Source of the DNA: Sphingomonas sp. Leaf412
GTDB taxonomy: Bacteria; Pseudomonadota; Alphaproteobacteria; Sphingomonadales; Sphingomonadaceae
Assembly (NCBI RefSeq): GCF_001425405.1
Contig: NZ_LMQP01000003.1
Location: forward strand, 1,104,812-1,168,811
Length of the DNA stretch: 64,000 nucleotides
Reading direction: 5' to 3'
Shown here: positions 47,060 through 55,935 of the stretch, piece by piece
How the letters are laid out: every line of letters starts with the position of its first letter
Position numbering within the stretch: position 1 is the first letter of the stretch
Notes under the pieces: model-generated
The model's input: only the letters and a program-made list of their open reading frames with translations
What the model was told of the DNA's origin: nothing
The model's database searches: none
Translations under genes and position numbers: made by a program

Positions 47060-48013
47060 TCAGGCAGTCGGCTCGGCCTGCTTGCCCTGCGGCACGCCCG
47101 ACACGGCCGCGACTTCGGCGGCGAAGTCGGACGCCTCCTTCTCGATGCCCTCGCCCAGCTGGAAGCGGACGTAGTCGACCAGCTTGATCTCCGCGCCCGC
47201 GTCCTTGCCGGCCTTCGCGACGACGTCGCTGATCTTCGTCTTGCCGTCCATCACGAACAGCTGACTGACCAGCGCATGTTCCTTGCGGAACTTCGCGATG
47301 CCGCCCTCGACCATCTTGGCGATGATGTCGGCGGGTTTGCCGCTTTCGGCCGCCTTCTCGGTCGCGATCGCGCGCTCGCGCTCGATCTCGGCCTCGTCCA
47401 GGTCATGCTCGTTCAGCGCCTTGGGGAAGGCGGCGGCGATGTGCATCGCTAGCTGCTTGCCCAGCGCCTGCAACACGTCGTCCGCCGCCTTGCTCTCCAG
47501 CGCGACGAGCACGCCGATCTTGCCCAGGCCCGGCGACTGCTGGTTGTGCACATAGGCAACGACCGCACCCTCGGACACTTCCAGCCGGCGCGCGCGGCGC
47601 AGCGACTGGTTCTCGCCGATCGTGGCGATGTTGTTGGTCAGCGCCTCCTCGACCGTCTTGCCAGACGGCATCGTCGCCGCCTTCAGCGTATCGATCGCAT
47701 CGCCCTGCTCGAGCGCGATCTGAGTCACCTCGCGCACGAACGCCTGGAACTGGTCGTTCTTGGCGACGAAATCGGTCTCGGAATTGACCTCGACCGCCGC
47801 GCCCTTCGTGCCCGCGACGGCGACGCCGACGAGACCCTCGGCCGCGGTGCGGCTCGACTTCTTCTGCGCGGCCGCCAGGCCCTTCGTGCGCAGCCAGTCC
47901 AGCGCGGCGTCCATGTCGCCCGCGGTCTCGTTCAGCGCCTTCTTGCAATCCATCATACCTGCGCCGCTCTTCTCGCGCAGTTCCTTGACCATCGCTGCCG
48001 TGATGTCGGCCAT
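47060..48013 (-). CDS. tsf: Elongation factor Ts
   Basis: A 317-residue EF-Ts, which reloads EF-Tu with GTP. The N-terminal UBA-like domain ([26 protein letters not shown]) is followed by [10 protein letters not shown] and the coiled-coil dimer region. The length is normal for alphaproteobacteria. It follows rpsB, the usual pairing, but with a 130-base gap that contains a palindromic repeat. A gc-rich hairpin (GGGGAGGAC/GTTCTCCTCTCCCC) just after the stop may end some transcripts. Confidence 0.97.
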   Translation of the reverse strand: MADITAAMVKELREKSGAGMMDCKKALNETAGDMDAALDWLRTKGLAAAQKKSSRTAAEGLVGVAVAGTKGAAVEVNSETDFVAKNDQFQAFVREVTQIALEQGDAIDTLKAATMPSGKTVEEALTNNIATIGENQSLRRARRLEVSEGAVVAYVHNQQSPGLGKIGVLVALESKAADDVLQALGKQLAMHIAAAFPKALNEHDLDEAEIERERAIATEKAAESGKPADIIAKMVEGGIAKFRKEHALVSQLFVMDGKTKISDVVAKAGKDAGAEIKLVDYVRFQLGEGIEKEASDFAAEVAAVSGVPQGKQAEPTA

Positions 48014-48042
48014 GTCGAAATCCTCAATCTGAAAGCAAAATG

Positions 48043-48109
48043 CCGTTCGCCCTGAGCGAAGTCGAAGGGCGCGCGACGCGCGGGCTTCGACCTCGCTCAG
48101 CCCGAACGG
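48043..48109. repeat. Family-A inverted repeat, copy 4, between rpsB and tsf
   Basis: Arms CCGTTCGCCCTGAGCGAAG and CCTCGCTCAGCCCGAACGG around an inner GCGCGACGCGCGGG palindrome. Unlike the other copies it lies between two genes transcribed in the same direction and is within their transcript. It could protect the upstream message from 3' decay or reduce expression of tsf relative to rpsB. Confidence 0.88.
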
Positions 48110-48143
48110 CTGGAGGAGACATCGTATCGTGCCTCCGTTACGG

Positions 48144-48962
48144 TTACGCGGCGGCGGGCTCTTCCGTCGCGGGCACGTCGCCCGGCTGCGCGGCCGGGGT
48201 CTCGACCGGCGCGGACAGCGCCGCTTCCGCCGGCGGCTCGTCCATCGCACCCAGGTCGCGGCCCGAGCGCGCCTGCTGCTGCTGGCCGCCGCGGGTCGAG
48301 GCGATGGCGATCGCCTCGCAATACAGGCGGATGGCGCGGCTGGCGTCGTCGTTGGCGGGCACCGGGAAGGCGATGCCGTCCGGCGACACGTTGGAATCGA
48401 GGATCGCGACGACCGGGATGCCCAGGGTGTTGGCTTCCTTGATCGCCAGCTCTTCCTTGTTCGCGTCGATCACGAACATCACGTCGGGCACGCCGCCCAT
48501 GTCGCGGATGCCGCCCAGCGACAGTTCCAGCTTGTCCTTCTCGCGCGTCAGCTGGAGCACTTCCTTCTTCGTCAGGCCGTGCGTGTCGCCCGACAGCTGC
48601 TCCTCGAGCGCCTTCAGGCGCTTGATCGAGTTGCTGATCGTCTTCCAGTTGGTGAGCATGCCGCCCAGCCAGCGGTGGTTGACGAAATGCTGGCCCGCGC
48701 GGCGCGCCGAATCGGCGACCGCTTCCTGCGCCTGCCGCTTGGTGCCGACGAACAGGACCTTGCCGCCCGCGGCGACGGTCGAGCTGACGAACTCCAGCGC
48801 GCGCGCGAACAGCGGCACGGTCTGGCTGAGATCGATGATGTGGACGCCGTTGCGGTCGCCGAAGATGTAGGGCTTCATCTTCGGGTTCCAGCGGTGGGTC
48901 TGGTGGCCGAAGTGCGCGCCGGTCTCGATCAGCTGCTGCATCGTGACGACAGGTGCCGCCAT
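48144..48962 (-). CDS. rpsB: 30S ribosomal protein S2
   Basis: A 272-residue S2: [35 protein letters not shown], then [24 protein letters not shown], and [27 protein letters not shown] 40-residue alanine/proline/glutamate-rich tail is typical of alphaproteobacteria. The ribosome-binding GGAAGGA is 8 bases before the ATG. First gene of the rpsB-tsf-pyrH-frr block. Confidence 0.97.
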   Translation of the reverse strand: MAAPVVTMQQLIETGAHFGHQTHRWNPKMKPYIFGDRNGVHIIDLSQTVPLFARALEFVSSTVAAGGKVLFVGTKRQAQEAVADSARRAGQHFVNHRWLGGMLTNWKTISNSIKRLKALEEQLSGDTHGLTKKEVLQLTREKDKLELSLGGIRDMGGVPDVMFVIDANKEELAIKEANTLGIPVVAILDSNVSPDGIAFPVPANDDASRAIRLYCEAIAIASTRGGQQQQARSGRDLGAMDEPPAEAALSAPVETPAAQPGDVPATEEPAAA

Positions 48963-49269
48963 AATAGAATATCCTTCCGGTTGAGCCTCTGGGAAGCGAG
49001 TGACGCGTGGCTCGAAGCCTGCGCACCGGGATGATGATGCTTCCCATGCGGGGTTAGAGCGCGCGCCCCTAGCCGATCGTGCCGTTCCGATCAACCGCCA
49101 TTCGGCGCTTGACGGTCTGGAACGGATATGGAACACAAAGGAACGGACCGGGAACTCCGGCGGTATTTCCACGACGGACCGTGGCTGAAATATTGCCGGG
49201 GCGAGGGAACCGCAAAGTTATCCACAGGTTGGCGGACATGAGGTTCGCGGGCGAACGGAGTTGGCGGCG
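48963..49269 (-). promoter_or_regulatory. rpsB upstream region: candidate promoter, leader and DnaA-box match
   Basis: A 307-base gap without a gene on either strand that I can support. On the minus strand TTGATC, 17 bases and TAGGGG form a candidate promoter about 100-130 bases before rpsB. The leader has a GGGAAGC / GCTTCCC pair that could fold, as expected where S2 controls its own message. In the distal part, at 49218, is an exact TTATCCACA (DnaA-box consensus). None of these is proven. Confidence 0.4.
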
Positions 49270-49503
49270 ATGATGACGATGATGGCGATCCTGATCTTCG
49301 GCGGTGCGTTCGGCGCCGCGATTTATGCCATCGCCGCCACGGTGGCTCCGCGGATGGCGCAGATCGTGGATGTGTTGTTCGCGCGTCCCCAGCCGCGCTT
49401 CGCGCCCCTCACCGAACTGGTCCATGCCGAGCGGCGGATCGCGGTCAGGCGCTGGGCGACGGCGTCGGCGCGGGGATCGTTCCGGCCGCGCGAAGCCGCC
49501 TGA
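49270..49503 (+). CDS. Small membrane protein
   Basis: A 77-residue protein with one membrane helix (MAILIFGGAFGAAIYAIAATVAP) and a basic cytoplasmic tail ([22 protein letters not shown]). Not assigned to a family. It overlaps the 3' end of the convergent pssA gene by 59 bases, so part of its tail is read from pssA antisense sequence; the helix lies outside the overlap, which supports it as real. The start could be either of two adjacent ATGs. Confidence 0.5.
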   Translation: MMTMMAILIFGGAFGAAIYAIAATVAPRMAQIVDVLFARPQPRFAPLTELVHAERRIAVRRWATASARGSFRPREAA

Positions 49504-50275
49504 TCCGCGCATAGCCCGCGATGCTGAACGGCAGCGAGGCGAGGTAGGACAGGCAGGCGACCGTCGCGGTTTCCCACGGGGCATTGACGGCGGCGGCGGC
49601 GACGATGACGACCAGCGCCAGCGCCTCGAACCGGACGTTGCGACGCAGTTTCATCGAACTCCACGACAGGGTGGCGAGGCTCGACACCATCAGTAGCGCG
49701 ACCAACGCGACCCATGGCGCCACGAAGCGCGGGTCGCGCAGAAACGGCTCCCCGCTCCAGAACCAGGCGAACATCGGAAGCAGCGCGAGTCCAGCACCCG
49801 CGGGCGCGGGAACGCCGGTAAGGAAGCCGGCCGACTTGTGCGGCTGATCGTCCGCATCGATCGCGGCGTTGAAACGGGCAAGGCGCAGGGCGCAGAAGAC
49901 CGCGAGCATCAGCGACGCCATCCATCCGAAGCGCGGCAGCGTTTCCAGCGTCCACAAGTAGAGGATCAGCGCGGGCGCGACGCCGAACGAGATGGCGTCG
50001 GCGAGCGAATCGAGTTCCGCACCGAAGCGGCTTTCGCCATGCAGCATCCGCGCGATCCGGCCGTCGAGACCGTCCAAGACGCCCGCGACCAGCACCAGCA
50101 CGACGGCCAGTTCCCATCGCCCGGCGGTGGCGAAGCGGATCCCCGACAGCCCGGAACACAAGGCGAGCGCCGTGACCGCATTGGGCGCGACCGCGCGCAG
50201 CGGCAGGCCACGGCGCAGGCGCTTGGACCCGGTCAGGTCGTCGCCGCCGTCGTCGTCCGCAGGGTCGTGGTTCAT
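49445..50275 (-). CDS. pssA: CDP-diacylglycerol--serine O-phosphatidyltransferase
   Basis: A 276-residue CDP-alcohol phosphatidyltransferase making phosphatidylserine: the signature [31 protein letters not shown] contains the D-G-x2-A-R-x8-G-x3-D-x3-D catalytic motif, followed by six to seven membrane segments. The N-terminal [27 protein letters not shown] is normal for this group. It overlaps psd by ATGA; together they make phosphatidylethanolamine. Confidence 0.94.
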   Translation of the reverse strand: MNHDPADDDGGDDLTGSKRLRRGLPLRAVAPNAVTALALCSGLSGIRFATAGRWELAVVLVLVAGVLDGLDGRIARMLHGESRFGAELDSLADAISFGVAPALILYLWTLETLPRFGWMASLMLAVFCALRLARFNAAIDADDQPHKSAGFLTGVPAPAGAGLALLPMFAWFWSGEPFLRDPRFVAPWVALVALLMVSSLATLSWSSMKLRRNVRFEALALVVIVAAAAVNAPWETATVACLSYLASLPFSIAGYARIRRLRAAGTIPAPTPSPSA

Positions 50276-51009
50276 TGCGCGACGCCGACCGCGGCGTCCG
50301 CGCCGTAGCGGCCGAGGATCGTCTCGCCCGCGATCGCACGCTGCCCCAGCGCCACCTGCGGCGCGCAGCCGTCGGGCAGGAACACGTCGACGCGGCTGCC
50401 GAAGCGGATCAGGCCGACGCGCTGCCCGGCCGCGACGATGTCGCCGGTCTTGGCGAAGGCGACGATGCGGCGCGCGACCAGGCCCGCGATCTGCGTGAAG
50501 CCGACCCTCCGCCCGTCATGTCCCTCGACCACGAAATGCTGGCGCTCGTTCTCCTCCGACGCCTTGTCGAGGTCGGCGTTCAGGAACTTGCCGGAGATGT
50601 AGACGACCTGGCGGATCGTACCTGCGATCGGGCTGCGGTTGATGTGGACGTCGAACACCGACATGAACACCGACACGCGCACCCGCGCGCCCTCCCCCAG
50701 CTCGGGCACCAGCTCCCGCGGGATCGCGACGCGTTCGATCATCGTCACCAGGCCGTCGGCGGGCGAGACGATCAGGTCGTCGCCGACCGGCGTGGTGCGC
50801 ACCGGATCGCGGAAGAACGCCGCGACCCAGACGGTGACGGCCAGGAAAGGCCAGAAGAACACCTTCGATATGATCGTCGCCAGCAGCGTGATGCCGAAGG
50901 CGATGGCGGTGAACTTCTGCCCTTCCGGATGCACGGCGGGGAAGCGCCATTTGACGGTGGAGGTGACGGGGATGCCGCCATGATGCGGCGGCTTTTCGAG
51001 CGATGACAT
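50272..51009 (-). CDS. psd: Phosphatidylserine decarboxylase, short (type II-like) form
   Basis: A 245-residue proenzyme: hydrophobic N-terminal helices ([29 protein letters not shown]), [37 protein letters not shown], and the autocatalytic G-S site in [13 protein letters not shown], where the serine becomes the pyruvoyl group. It converts phosphatidylserine to phosphatidylethanolamine at the inner membrane. It precedes pssA in one coupled pair, separated from the GDSL gene by 44 bases. Confidence 0.94.
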   Translation of the reverse strand: MSSLEKPPHHGGIPVTSTVKWRFPAVHPEGQKFTAIAFGITLLATIISKVFFWPFLAVTVWVAAFFRDPVRTTPVGDDLIVSPADGLVTMIERVAIPRELVPELGEGARVRVSVFMSVFDVHINRSPIAGTIRQVVYISGKFLNADLDKASEENERQHFVVEGHDGRRVGFTQIAGLVARRIVAFAKTGDIVAAGQRVGLIRFGSRVDVFLPDGCAPQVALGQRAIAGETILGRYGADAAVGVAQ

Positions 51010-51053
51010 GGCCCCGGTCTATCGGTGCGACGCGGATGTGACAATCGCGGGCG

Positions 51054-52076
51054 TCATGCCGCGATGCGTGTCGCCCCCCGGTCCGTCGCCCCGCGGCGCC
51101 GCAACGCCCCCGCGACCGCGCCGAAGCCCATGATCATCAGCGCCCATGTCGCCGGTTCCGGCACCCCGTTCACGCCCAGTTGCCGCGCGATCCCCGCGCC
51201 GACGACGCGATGGATGTCGCGCGTGGGGTGGACGAGATCGAAATAGGTGTAGCCGTCGCACGCCGGCGCCCCACTGGTCAGCAGGCAGGCGGTCCGCGTA
51301 TCCAGCGTATCGGACAGGCCGTAGGCGCCCGGATCGGCGTAGATCGCCTGCTGATAGGCGAAGAAGTCGAAGAACCGGAAATTCGCCCCGGTGCTGCTCG
51401 CGAACGCATCGGTCAGACCGTCGAACGCGGTATTCAGCCCGAACGACATCCGCCGCCCCGCGTCCGACAAGGCGGGCGAGTTGAACTGCGTCACCGCCGG
51501 AATCTGTCCCACGTCGGGCAGGCCGGTGATGACGACGTTACGCGCGCCGAGCGTGTAGAGCGAGGTCAGCCCCTCGGTCATCGCGGTCAGGGTGGCGGTG
51601 AAATCGGGCATGTAGCGCGGGTTCGCGCCGACCTTCGCCAGTTCGCTGCGGATGTCGTTGCCGCCCAGCGTCACCAGCACGAGCGAATCGGCGGTGAAGG
51701 CCTGCCCCGACGTCCGGAACGCCTCGACCTGTTCGAGGAAGCTGGGGCTGGCGTCGCCCGAGACCTCGCGCGTCTGCGCGCCGCCGACGGAGAAGTTGCG
51801 CCCGCCATAGGCGGACGCGATCGTCGCCTGACCCTCGACGCCGCGCGACACCCAGTCCGCGAAATTGTAGCCGTTGGAGAAGCGCCCCTGATAATAGCCC
51901 AGCGCGGCGGGCGCCGGATCCTCGCCGCCGGAAGCGGCCCTCCCCGCCTGCGCGTTGCCCGCATCGACCAGGCTGTCGCCGAACACGAACAGGCGGTCGT
52001 AGTTCGCGGATTGCGCATCCGCCGGGATCGCCACGGCCATCGCGGCCCCGGCCAGCATCGCCCTCGTCAGCATCAT
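51054..52076 (-). CDS. GDSL esterase/lipase with PEPxxWA-CTERM anchor
   Basis: A 340-residue secreted hydrolase: signal peptide (MMLTRAMLAGAAMAVAIPADA), GDSL block I LFVFGDSLVDAGN, block III LGGNDI, and DLVHPTRDIH with the catalytic D and H. The C-terminus is GVPEPATWALMIMGFGAVAGALRRR, a PEPxxWA-CTERM sorting signal (motif, membrane helix, arginine cluster), so it is probably anchored or processed at the cell surface by an exosortase-like enzyme. Divergent from icd. Natural substrate unknown. Confidence 0.92.
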   Translation of the reverse strand: MMLTRAMLAGAAMAVAIPADAQSANYDRLFVFGDSLVDAGNAQAGRAASGGEDPAPAALGYYQGRFSNGYNFADWVSRGVEGQATIASAYGGRNFSVGGAQTREVSGDASPSFLEQVEAFRTSGQAFTADSLVLVTLGGNDIRSELAKVGANPRYMPDFTATLTAMTEGLTSLYTLGARNVVITGLPDVGQIPAVTQFNSPALSDAGRRMSFGLNTAFDGLTDAFASSTGANFRFFDFFAYQQAIYADPGAYGLSDTLDTRTACLLTSGAPACDGYTYFDLVHPTRDIHRVVGAGIARQLGVNGVPEPATWALMIMGFGAVAGALRRRGATDRGATRIAA

Positions 52077-52098
52077 CGCTCCCCTTTTTTCTGATGTT

Positions 52099-52108
52099 AT
52101 GACGTCAT
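52099..52108. promoter_or_regulatory. Perfect 10-bp palindrome ATGACGTCAT in a divergent promoter region
   Basis: It lies between the divergent GDSL esterase and icd genes, in the AT-richest part of the gap (CCCTTTTTTCTGATGTTATGACG). A dimeric regulator could bind it. No specific regulator is indicated. Confidence 0.35.
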
Positions 52109-52222
52109 GCTATCATGCCGTCGCGACAAAGCGAGCGCCAAATGGCCGCCGTGCCCGCGGTTGATCCCCCGCCCCCTTCCCCCTATCGCGCTGCGCAACC
52201 CCTCCCCTTCAAGGAAGCGAGC

Positions 52223-53443
52223 ATGGCGAAGATCAAGGTGAAGACCCCCGTCGTGGAGATCGACGGCGACGAGATGACGCGCATCATCTGGGAATGGATC
52301 CGCGAGCGCCTCATCAAGCCGTATCTCGACATCGACCTGGACTATTACGACCTTGGCGTCGAGCATCGCGACGCGACCGACGACAAGGTGACGGTCGACA
52401 GCGCGCATGCGACGCAGAAATACGGCGTCGCGGTGAAATGCGCCACGATCACCCCGGACGAGCAGCGGGTCGAGGAATTCGGCCTGAAGCAGATGTGGAA
52501 GTCGCCCAACGGCACGATCCGCAACATCCTGGGCGGCGTGATCTTCCGCGAGCCGATCGTTATCAAGAACGTGCCCCGGCTCATCCCCGGCTGGACCCAC
52601 CCGATCGTCGTGGGCCGCCACGCGTTCGGCGACCAGTACAAGGCGACCGACTTCCTGGTGCCCGGCAAGGGCAAGCTGACCATGAAGTTCGAGGGCGAGG
52701 ACGGTACCGTGATCGAGAAGGAAGTGTTCGACTTCCCCGAATCCGGCGTCGCGATGGGGATGTACAACCTCGACCCGTCGATCCGCGATTTCGCGCGCGC
52801 CAGCATGAACTACGCGCTCGGGCGCGGCTGGCCGCTGTACCTCAGCACGAAGAACACGATCCTGAAGGCGTATGACGGCCGCTTCAAGGACATCTTCGCC
52901 GATGTGTTCGAGGCCGAATTCAAGGACCAGTTCAAGGCGGCTGGCATCGTGTACGAACACCGCCTGATCGACGACATGGTCGCGTCCGCGCTGAAGTGGA
53001 ACGGCGAGTTCGTGTGGGCGTGCAAGAATTACGACGGCGACGTGCAGTCGGATCAGGTCGCGCAGGGCTTCGGCTCGCTGGGCCTGATGACCAGCGTGCT
53101 GATGACCCCGGACGGCAAGACGATCGAGGCGGAGGCGGCGCACGGCACCGTCACGCGCCACTATCGCCAGCACCAGCAGGGCAAGGCGACGTCGACGAAC
53201 CCGATCGCCTCGATCTTCGCCTGGACCGGCGGCCTGAAGTATCGTGGCAAGTTCGACGATACGCCCGACGTGACGCGTTTCGCCGAGACGCTCGAGCGTG
53301 TCTGCATCGAGACGGTCGAGAACGGCGACATGACGAAGGATCTCGCGATCCTGATCGGGCCGGACCAGAAGTGGATGACGACGGAACAGTTCTTCGAAGC
53401 GGTCCGTGCGAACCTGGAGACGAAGATGGCGACTTGGGCCTGA
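52223..53443 (+). CDS. icd: NADP-dependent isocitrate dehydrogenase (eukaryotic-like type)
   Basis: A 406-residue homodimeric IDH of the subgroup found in eukaryotes and many alphaproteobacteria: [47 protein letters not shown], the metal/substrate region [13 protein letters not shown]...IDDMVA, and [18 protein letters not shown]. It oxidatively decarboxylates isocitrate to 2-oxoglutarate in the TCA cycle, giving NADPH. AAGGAAG is the ribosome-binding site. A strong terminator follows. Confidence 0.96.
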   Translation: MAKIKVKTPVVEIDGDEMTRIIWEWIRERLIKPYLDIDLDYYDLGVEHRDATDDKVTVDSAHATQKYGVAVKCATITPDEQRVEEFGLKQMWKSPNGTIRNILGGVIFREPIVIKNVPRLIPGWTHPIVVGRHAFGDQYKATDFLVPGKGKLTMKFEGEDGTVIEKEVFDFPESGVAMGMYNLDPSIRDFARASMNYALGRGWPLYLSTKNTILKAYDGRFKDIFADVFEAEFKDQFKAAGIVYEHRLIDDMVASALKWNGEFVWACKNYDGDVQSDQVAQGFGSLGLMTSVLMTPDGKTIEAEAAHGTVTRHYRQHQQGKATSTNPIASIFAWTGGLKYRGKFDDTPDVTRFAETLERVCIETVENGDMTKDLAILIGPDQKWMTTEQFFEAVRANLETKMATWA

Positions 53444-53467
53444 GCCTGCGCCATCGTTCGGATAGCG

Positions 53468-53500
53468 GGCCCGGCGAGCGATCGCCGGGCCTTTTTTTTT
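53468..53500 (+). terminator. Rho-independent terminator of icd
   Basis: GGCCCGGCGA, loop GCGA, TCGCCGGGCC, followed by nine T. It lies 24 bases after the stop codon and is the clearest intrinsic terminator in the window. Confidence 0.92.
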
Positions 53501-53645
53501 GGCCCGCGCGGGTCGCGCGCTGCGGCGTGAAACGCGTCCGTTCCGGATCCGATCGAGGGCGGCGGCGCTCGACTTCGTCCCCCGCCCCGCCATCATGCGT
53601 CCACCGTGGCCAGGCACGGACACGGACCGTGGACGGGGGGACGCG

Positions 53646-54235
53646 ATGCCGATCGATACGAAGAACTACAAGTGGCTGGACAAGCTGGGAACGCTGCCGC
53701 GGATGATCGCCGAGGCGCGCAAGCTGATCGACACCTACGAACATTCCGGTGCGACGAACAATCCCGTCATCATGGACTGGGCGAAGGAAGTCGATCCGGG
53801 CGGCAGCGACGGCTATACCGCGGACTCGATCCCCTGGTGCGGCCTGTTCATGGCGGTCGTGGCGCGACGCGCGGGAAAGACGCCGCCGGTCAAGCCGTAT
53901 TGGGCGCTGAACTGGGGAAAGTTCGGCGTGGACGGCGGGCAGCCCGAACTGGGCGACGTCCTGACCTTCATCCGCACCGCCGCCGACGGCAGCAGGGGCG
54001 GGCATGTGGCGTTGTACGTCGGGGAGGACGCCTCCTGCTATCACGTGCTGGGGGAAACCAGACCGACCGGGTGTGTTTCGAGCGGAAGGCGAAGGACCGC
54101 CTCGTCGCGGTCCGCCAGCCGCCGTATATGAAGCGGCCCGGATCCGCGGCGGTGTATCTGCTGAACGAAAAGGGCGGGCGGGTCGAGGCGTTGCAGCCGC
54201 CGAAGGTCAAGGATCCGGGCGCAAGCGAGGGCTGA
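53646..54235 (+). pseudogene. TIGR02594-like (NlpC/P60-type) peptidase gene with a -1 frameshift
   Basis: The first frame gives MPIDTKNYKWLDKLG, then SIPWCGLFMAVVARRAGK with the catalytic cysteine region, PYWALNWGKFG, and GGHVALYVGED with the histidine. It continues as CYHVLGETRP and then into nonsense. One frame back, the expected family sequence resumes: GGNQTDRVCFERKAKDRLVAVRQPPYMK. The shift is at a run of five G (54050-54054) where six G would restore the frame. It may be a sequencing error in a homopolymer, a mutation or slippage. Family members are phage-like or wall-associated peptidases of about 150-200 residues. Confidence 0.65.
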
Positions 54236-54536
54236 GATCGCGCACCGGTCGCTTGCCGATGCGCCTTCCCGGCCGGGTGGTCGGAGGCATCGAGCTCGCG
54301 CACCTGATCCCGAGCCGAAGCCCGGATGGCAACGCAAGTGGTAGGGTAACGTCGGATCGGCGCGTCCGGTCCGGCGCCTGACCCCGAACGGATGCGCCAG
54401 GCCCGCCGCGGATTCGGACGCCGCCGCGACCTTCCTGCATCGTCGGGAGACGCCAAGGGACAGCGCAGTCTCGACGGACGCAGGCGACCGGTCGCGCGCT
54501 AATATCCCGGAAGCCACCACGCCACGCGATGCCTGC
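54236..54536. other. Intergenic region without recognisable gene
   Basis: About 300 bases between the frameshifted peptidase gene and the PadR promoter. I see no plausible coding frame: the open frames have random composition. It has a palindrome GCGACCGGTCGC near its right end and a few weak inverted repeats, but no conserved RNA that I recognise. Confidence 0.5.
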
Positions 54537-54565
54537 TTGACTCTAAGTCTACCTATATCGATAAC
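54537..54565 (+). promoter_or_regulatory. Candidate promoter of the padR operon, possibly leaderless
   Basis: TTGACT, 17 bases, GATAAC. The expected transcription start would be at or within a base or two of the padR ATG, so the message would have no leader and no Shine-Dalgarno, and none is seen. The AT-rich ACCTATATCGATAACG patch within it is a possible operator. Confidence 0.45.
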
Positions 54566-54571
54566 GAGCGT

Positions 54572-54865
54572 ATGGCTCGCTCCCCCTCCCCGCATACGCG
54601 TCGCGTTCTGGCGATGCTGGCCGATACGCCCGCGGCGTGGCGGCATGGTTATGACATCGCCAAGGCGACGGGCACCGCATCCGGGACGCTGTATCCGATG
54701 TTGATCCGGCTGGAGGCGCAGGGGGTGCTGGAGGCGGAATGGCAGGCGCCGACCGAACCGGGGCGCCCGCCGCGGCACGCCTATCGCCTGACCGCCGCGG
54801 GACGGCGGATGGCGGCGGCGCTGGCACGTGACGCCCACATGCCCGTCGCGGCGGTAACGGCATGA
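54572..54865 (+). CDS. PadR-family transcriptional regulator (short form)
   Basis: A 97-residue winged-helix repressor: SPHTRRVLAMLADTPAAWRHGYDIAKATGTASGTLYPMLIRLEAQGVLEAEW, ending in RPPRHAYRLTAAGRRM, typical of PadR domains. There is no C-terminal helical domain, so it may dimerise through the N- and C-terminal helices. Its stop overlaps the start of the next gene (ATGA), which is a membrane protein it probably controls; the promoter-overlapping AT-rich patch could be its own operator. Confidence 0.9.
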   Translation: MARSPSPHTRRVLAMLADTPAAWRHGYDIAKATGTASGTLYPMLIRLEAQGVLEAEWQAPTEPGRPPRHAYRLTAAGRRMAAALARDAHMPVAAVTA

Positions 54866-55899
54866 GCGTCGCGTCGCTGGCCGCGCGCATCGTCATGCGC
54901 CTGTCCCCCGCCGATCGGCGCGATTGGGCCCACGCGATGGCGTGCGAGATCGCCGCGGTCGAGGGTGCGGGGACGCGGCGATTTGCGCTGGGGTGCATCG
55001 CCGCGGCGGCGATGCTGCGGATCGACTGGATCGGGAGACGAGGGATGAAGATGGTGGAACGGCCGCGCGCGGCGACGGTCGCATGCGGCGTCGTGGCATC
55101 GGTGCTTGGGCTGGTCCATCTCGTCGCCGCCGGTGCGTCGCCGTTCATGCCCGTGACCAATGCGGTCGCGCTTGTTCTGGCGCTGACGCTGCTCGCCTTC
55201 ACGTGGCGGACGACGATCCCGGCGGGCGTGGTCGTCGTCGCGACGGGCGCCGTCCTGCTGGCGACGGCGTTCCTGGGCTCCTCGGCCGAGGGCGCGACGC
55301 GATGGGTGCGCATCGCCGGGATCGCGGTCCAGCCGAGCCTGATCCTGCTTCCCCTTGCGATCGTGCTGCACGTCACCGGTCGCAACCGGGCGACGACGGC
55401 CGGTCTTGCCCTCGCCGCGCTGGCGCTGGCGGTACAGCCCGATCGCGCGATGGCGGGGGCCCTGCTGGTTGCGCTGCTCGCGGGCGGTCGACGCAGCGGA
55501 GCGATCGCCCCCGCCGCGGCGGCGATCGGCCTGGCGGTCGCGATGATCCGTCCTGACGCCGTACCCGCGGTCCCGTCGGTCGATGGCGTCCTGTACGCCG
55601 CCCTGCATATGAACGTCGTCGCGGCGGTCGCTGTATTCGCGGGTACCGCCATCCTCCTCGCGCCGCTCGCCATCGCACGCGCGCCGGCGACCGCCGCGTT
55701 CGGCGCATGCTGGCTGGGCGTGGTCGCCGCCGCCGCGCTGGGCGACTATCCCACGCCGCTGGTCGGGTTCGGTGGCAGCGCGATTCTCGGCTACCTCCTG
55801 GCGGCGGCGCGGCTGCCCGCCGGGCGGGCGTCGCGCGCGCGGACGATCGATACGGCAACGGCGGCGGGCGAGGAAACGCGGCTGTTCAGACTCGCGTGA
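54862..55899 (+). CDS. Integral membrane protein coupled to padR
   Basis: A 345-residue protein, not recognised. The first 60 residues are amphipathic/soluble (MSVASLAARIVMRLSPADRRDWAHAMACEIAAVEG). After it come about eight hydrophobic segments rich in A, V and L (LALTLLAFTWR, GVVVVATGAVLLATAF, PSLILLPLAIVLHV, etc.). PadR-linked membrane proteins in other bacteria often export or sense envelope-active compounds. It shares a transcript with padR by an ATGA overlap. Confidence 0.7.
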   Translation: MSVASLAARIVMRLSPADRRDWAHAMACEIAAVEGAGTRRFALGCIAAAAMLRIDWIGRRGMKMVERPRAATVACGVVASVLGLVHLVAAGASPFMPVTNAVALVLALTLLAFTWRTTIPAGVVVVATGAVLLATAFLGSSAEGATRWVRIAGIAVQPSLILLPLAIVLHVTGRNRATTAGLALAALALAVQPDRAMAGALLVALLAGGRRSGAIAPAAAAIGLAVAMIRPDAVPAVPSVDGVLYAALHMNVVAAVAVFAGTAILLAPLAIARAPATAAFGACWLGVVAAAALGDYPTPLVGFGGSAILGYLLAAARLPAGRASRARTIDTATAAGEETRLFRLA

Positions 55900-55935
55900 T
55901 GACAGGAGCGCCGCCGACCGCCTAAGGTCCCGCGC

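Noticed and set aside
52115..52222. N-terminal extension of icd from an upstream ATG
   Set aside because: The extra 36 residues are proline/alanine-rich and not expected for this IDH type; a good AAGGAAG lies before the downstream ATG.
54048..54058. Classical -1 programmed frameshift heptamer GGGAAAC
   Set aside because: The letters are present, but in the zero frame they split as GG GAA AC, not as X XXY YYZ. Single-tRNA slippage on the G-run remains possible, but no stimulatory pseudoknot is evident.
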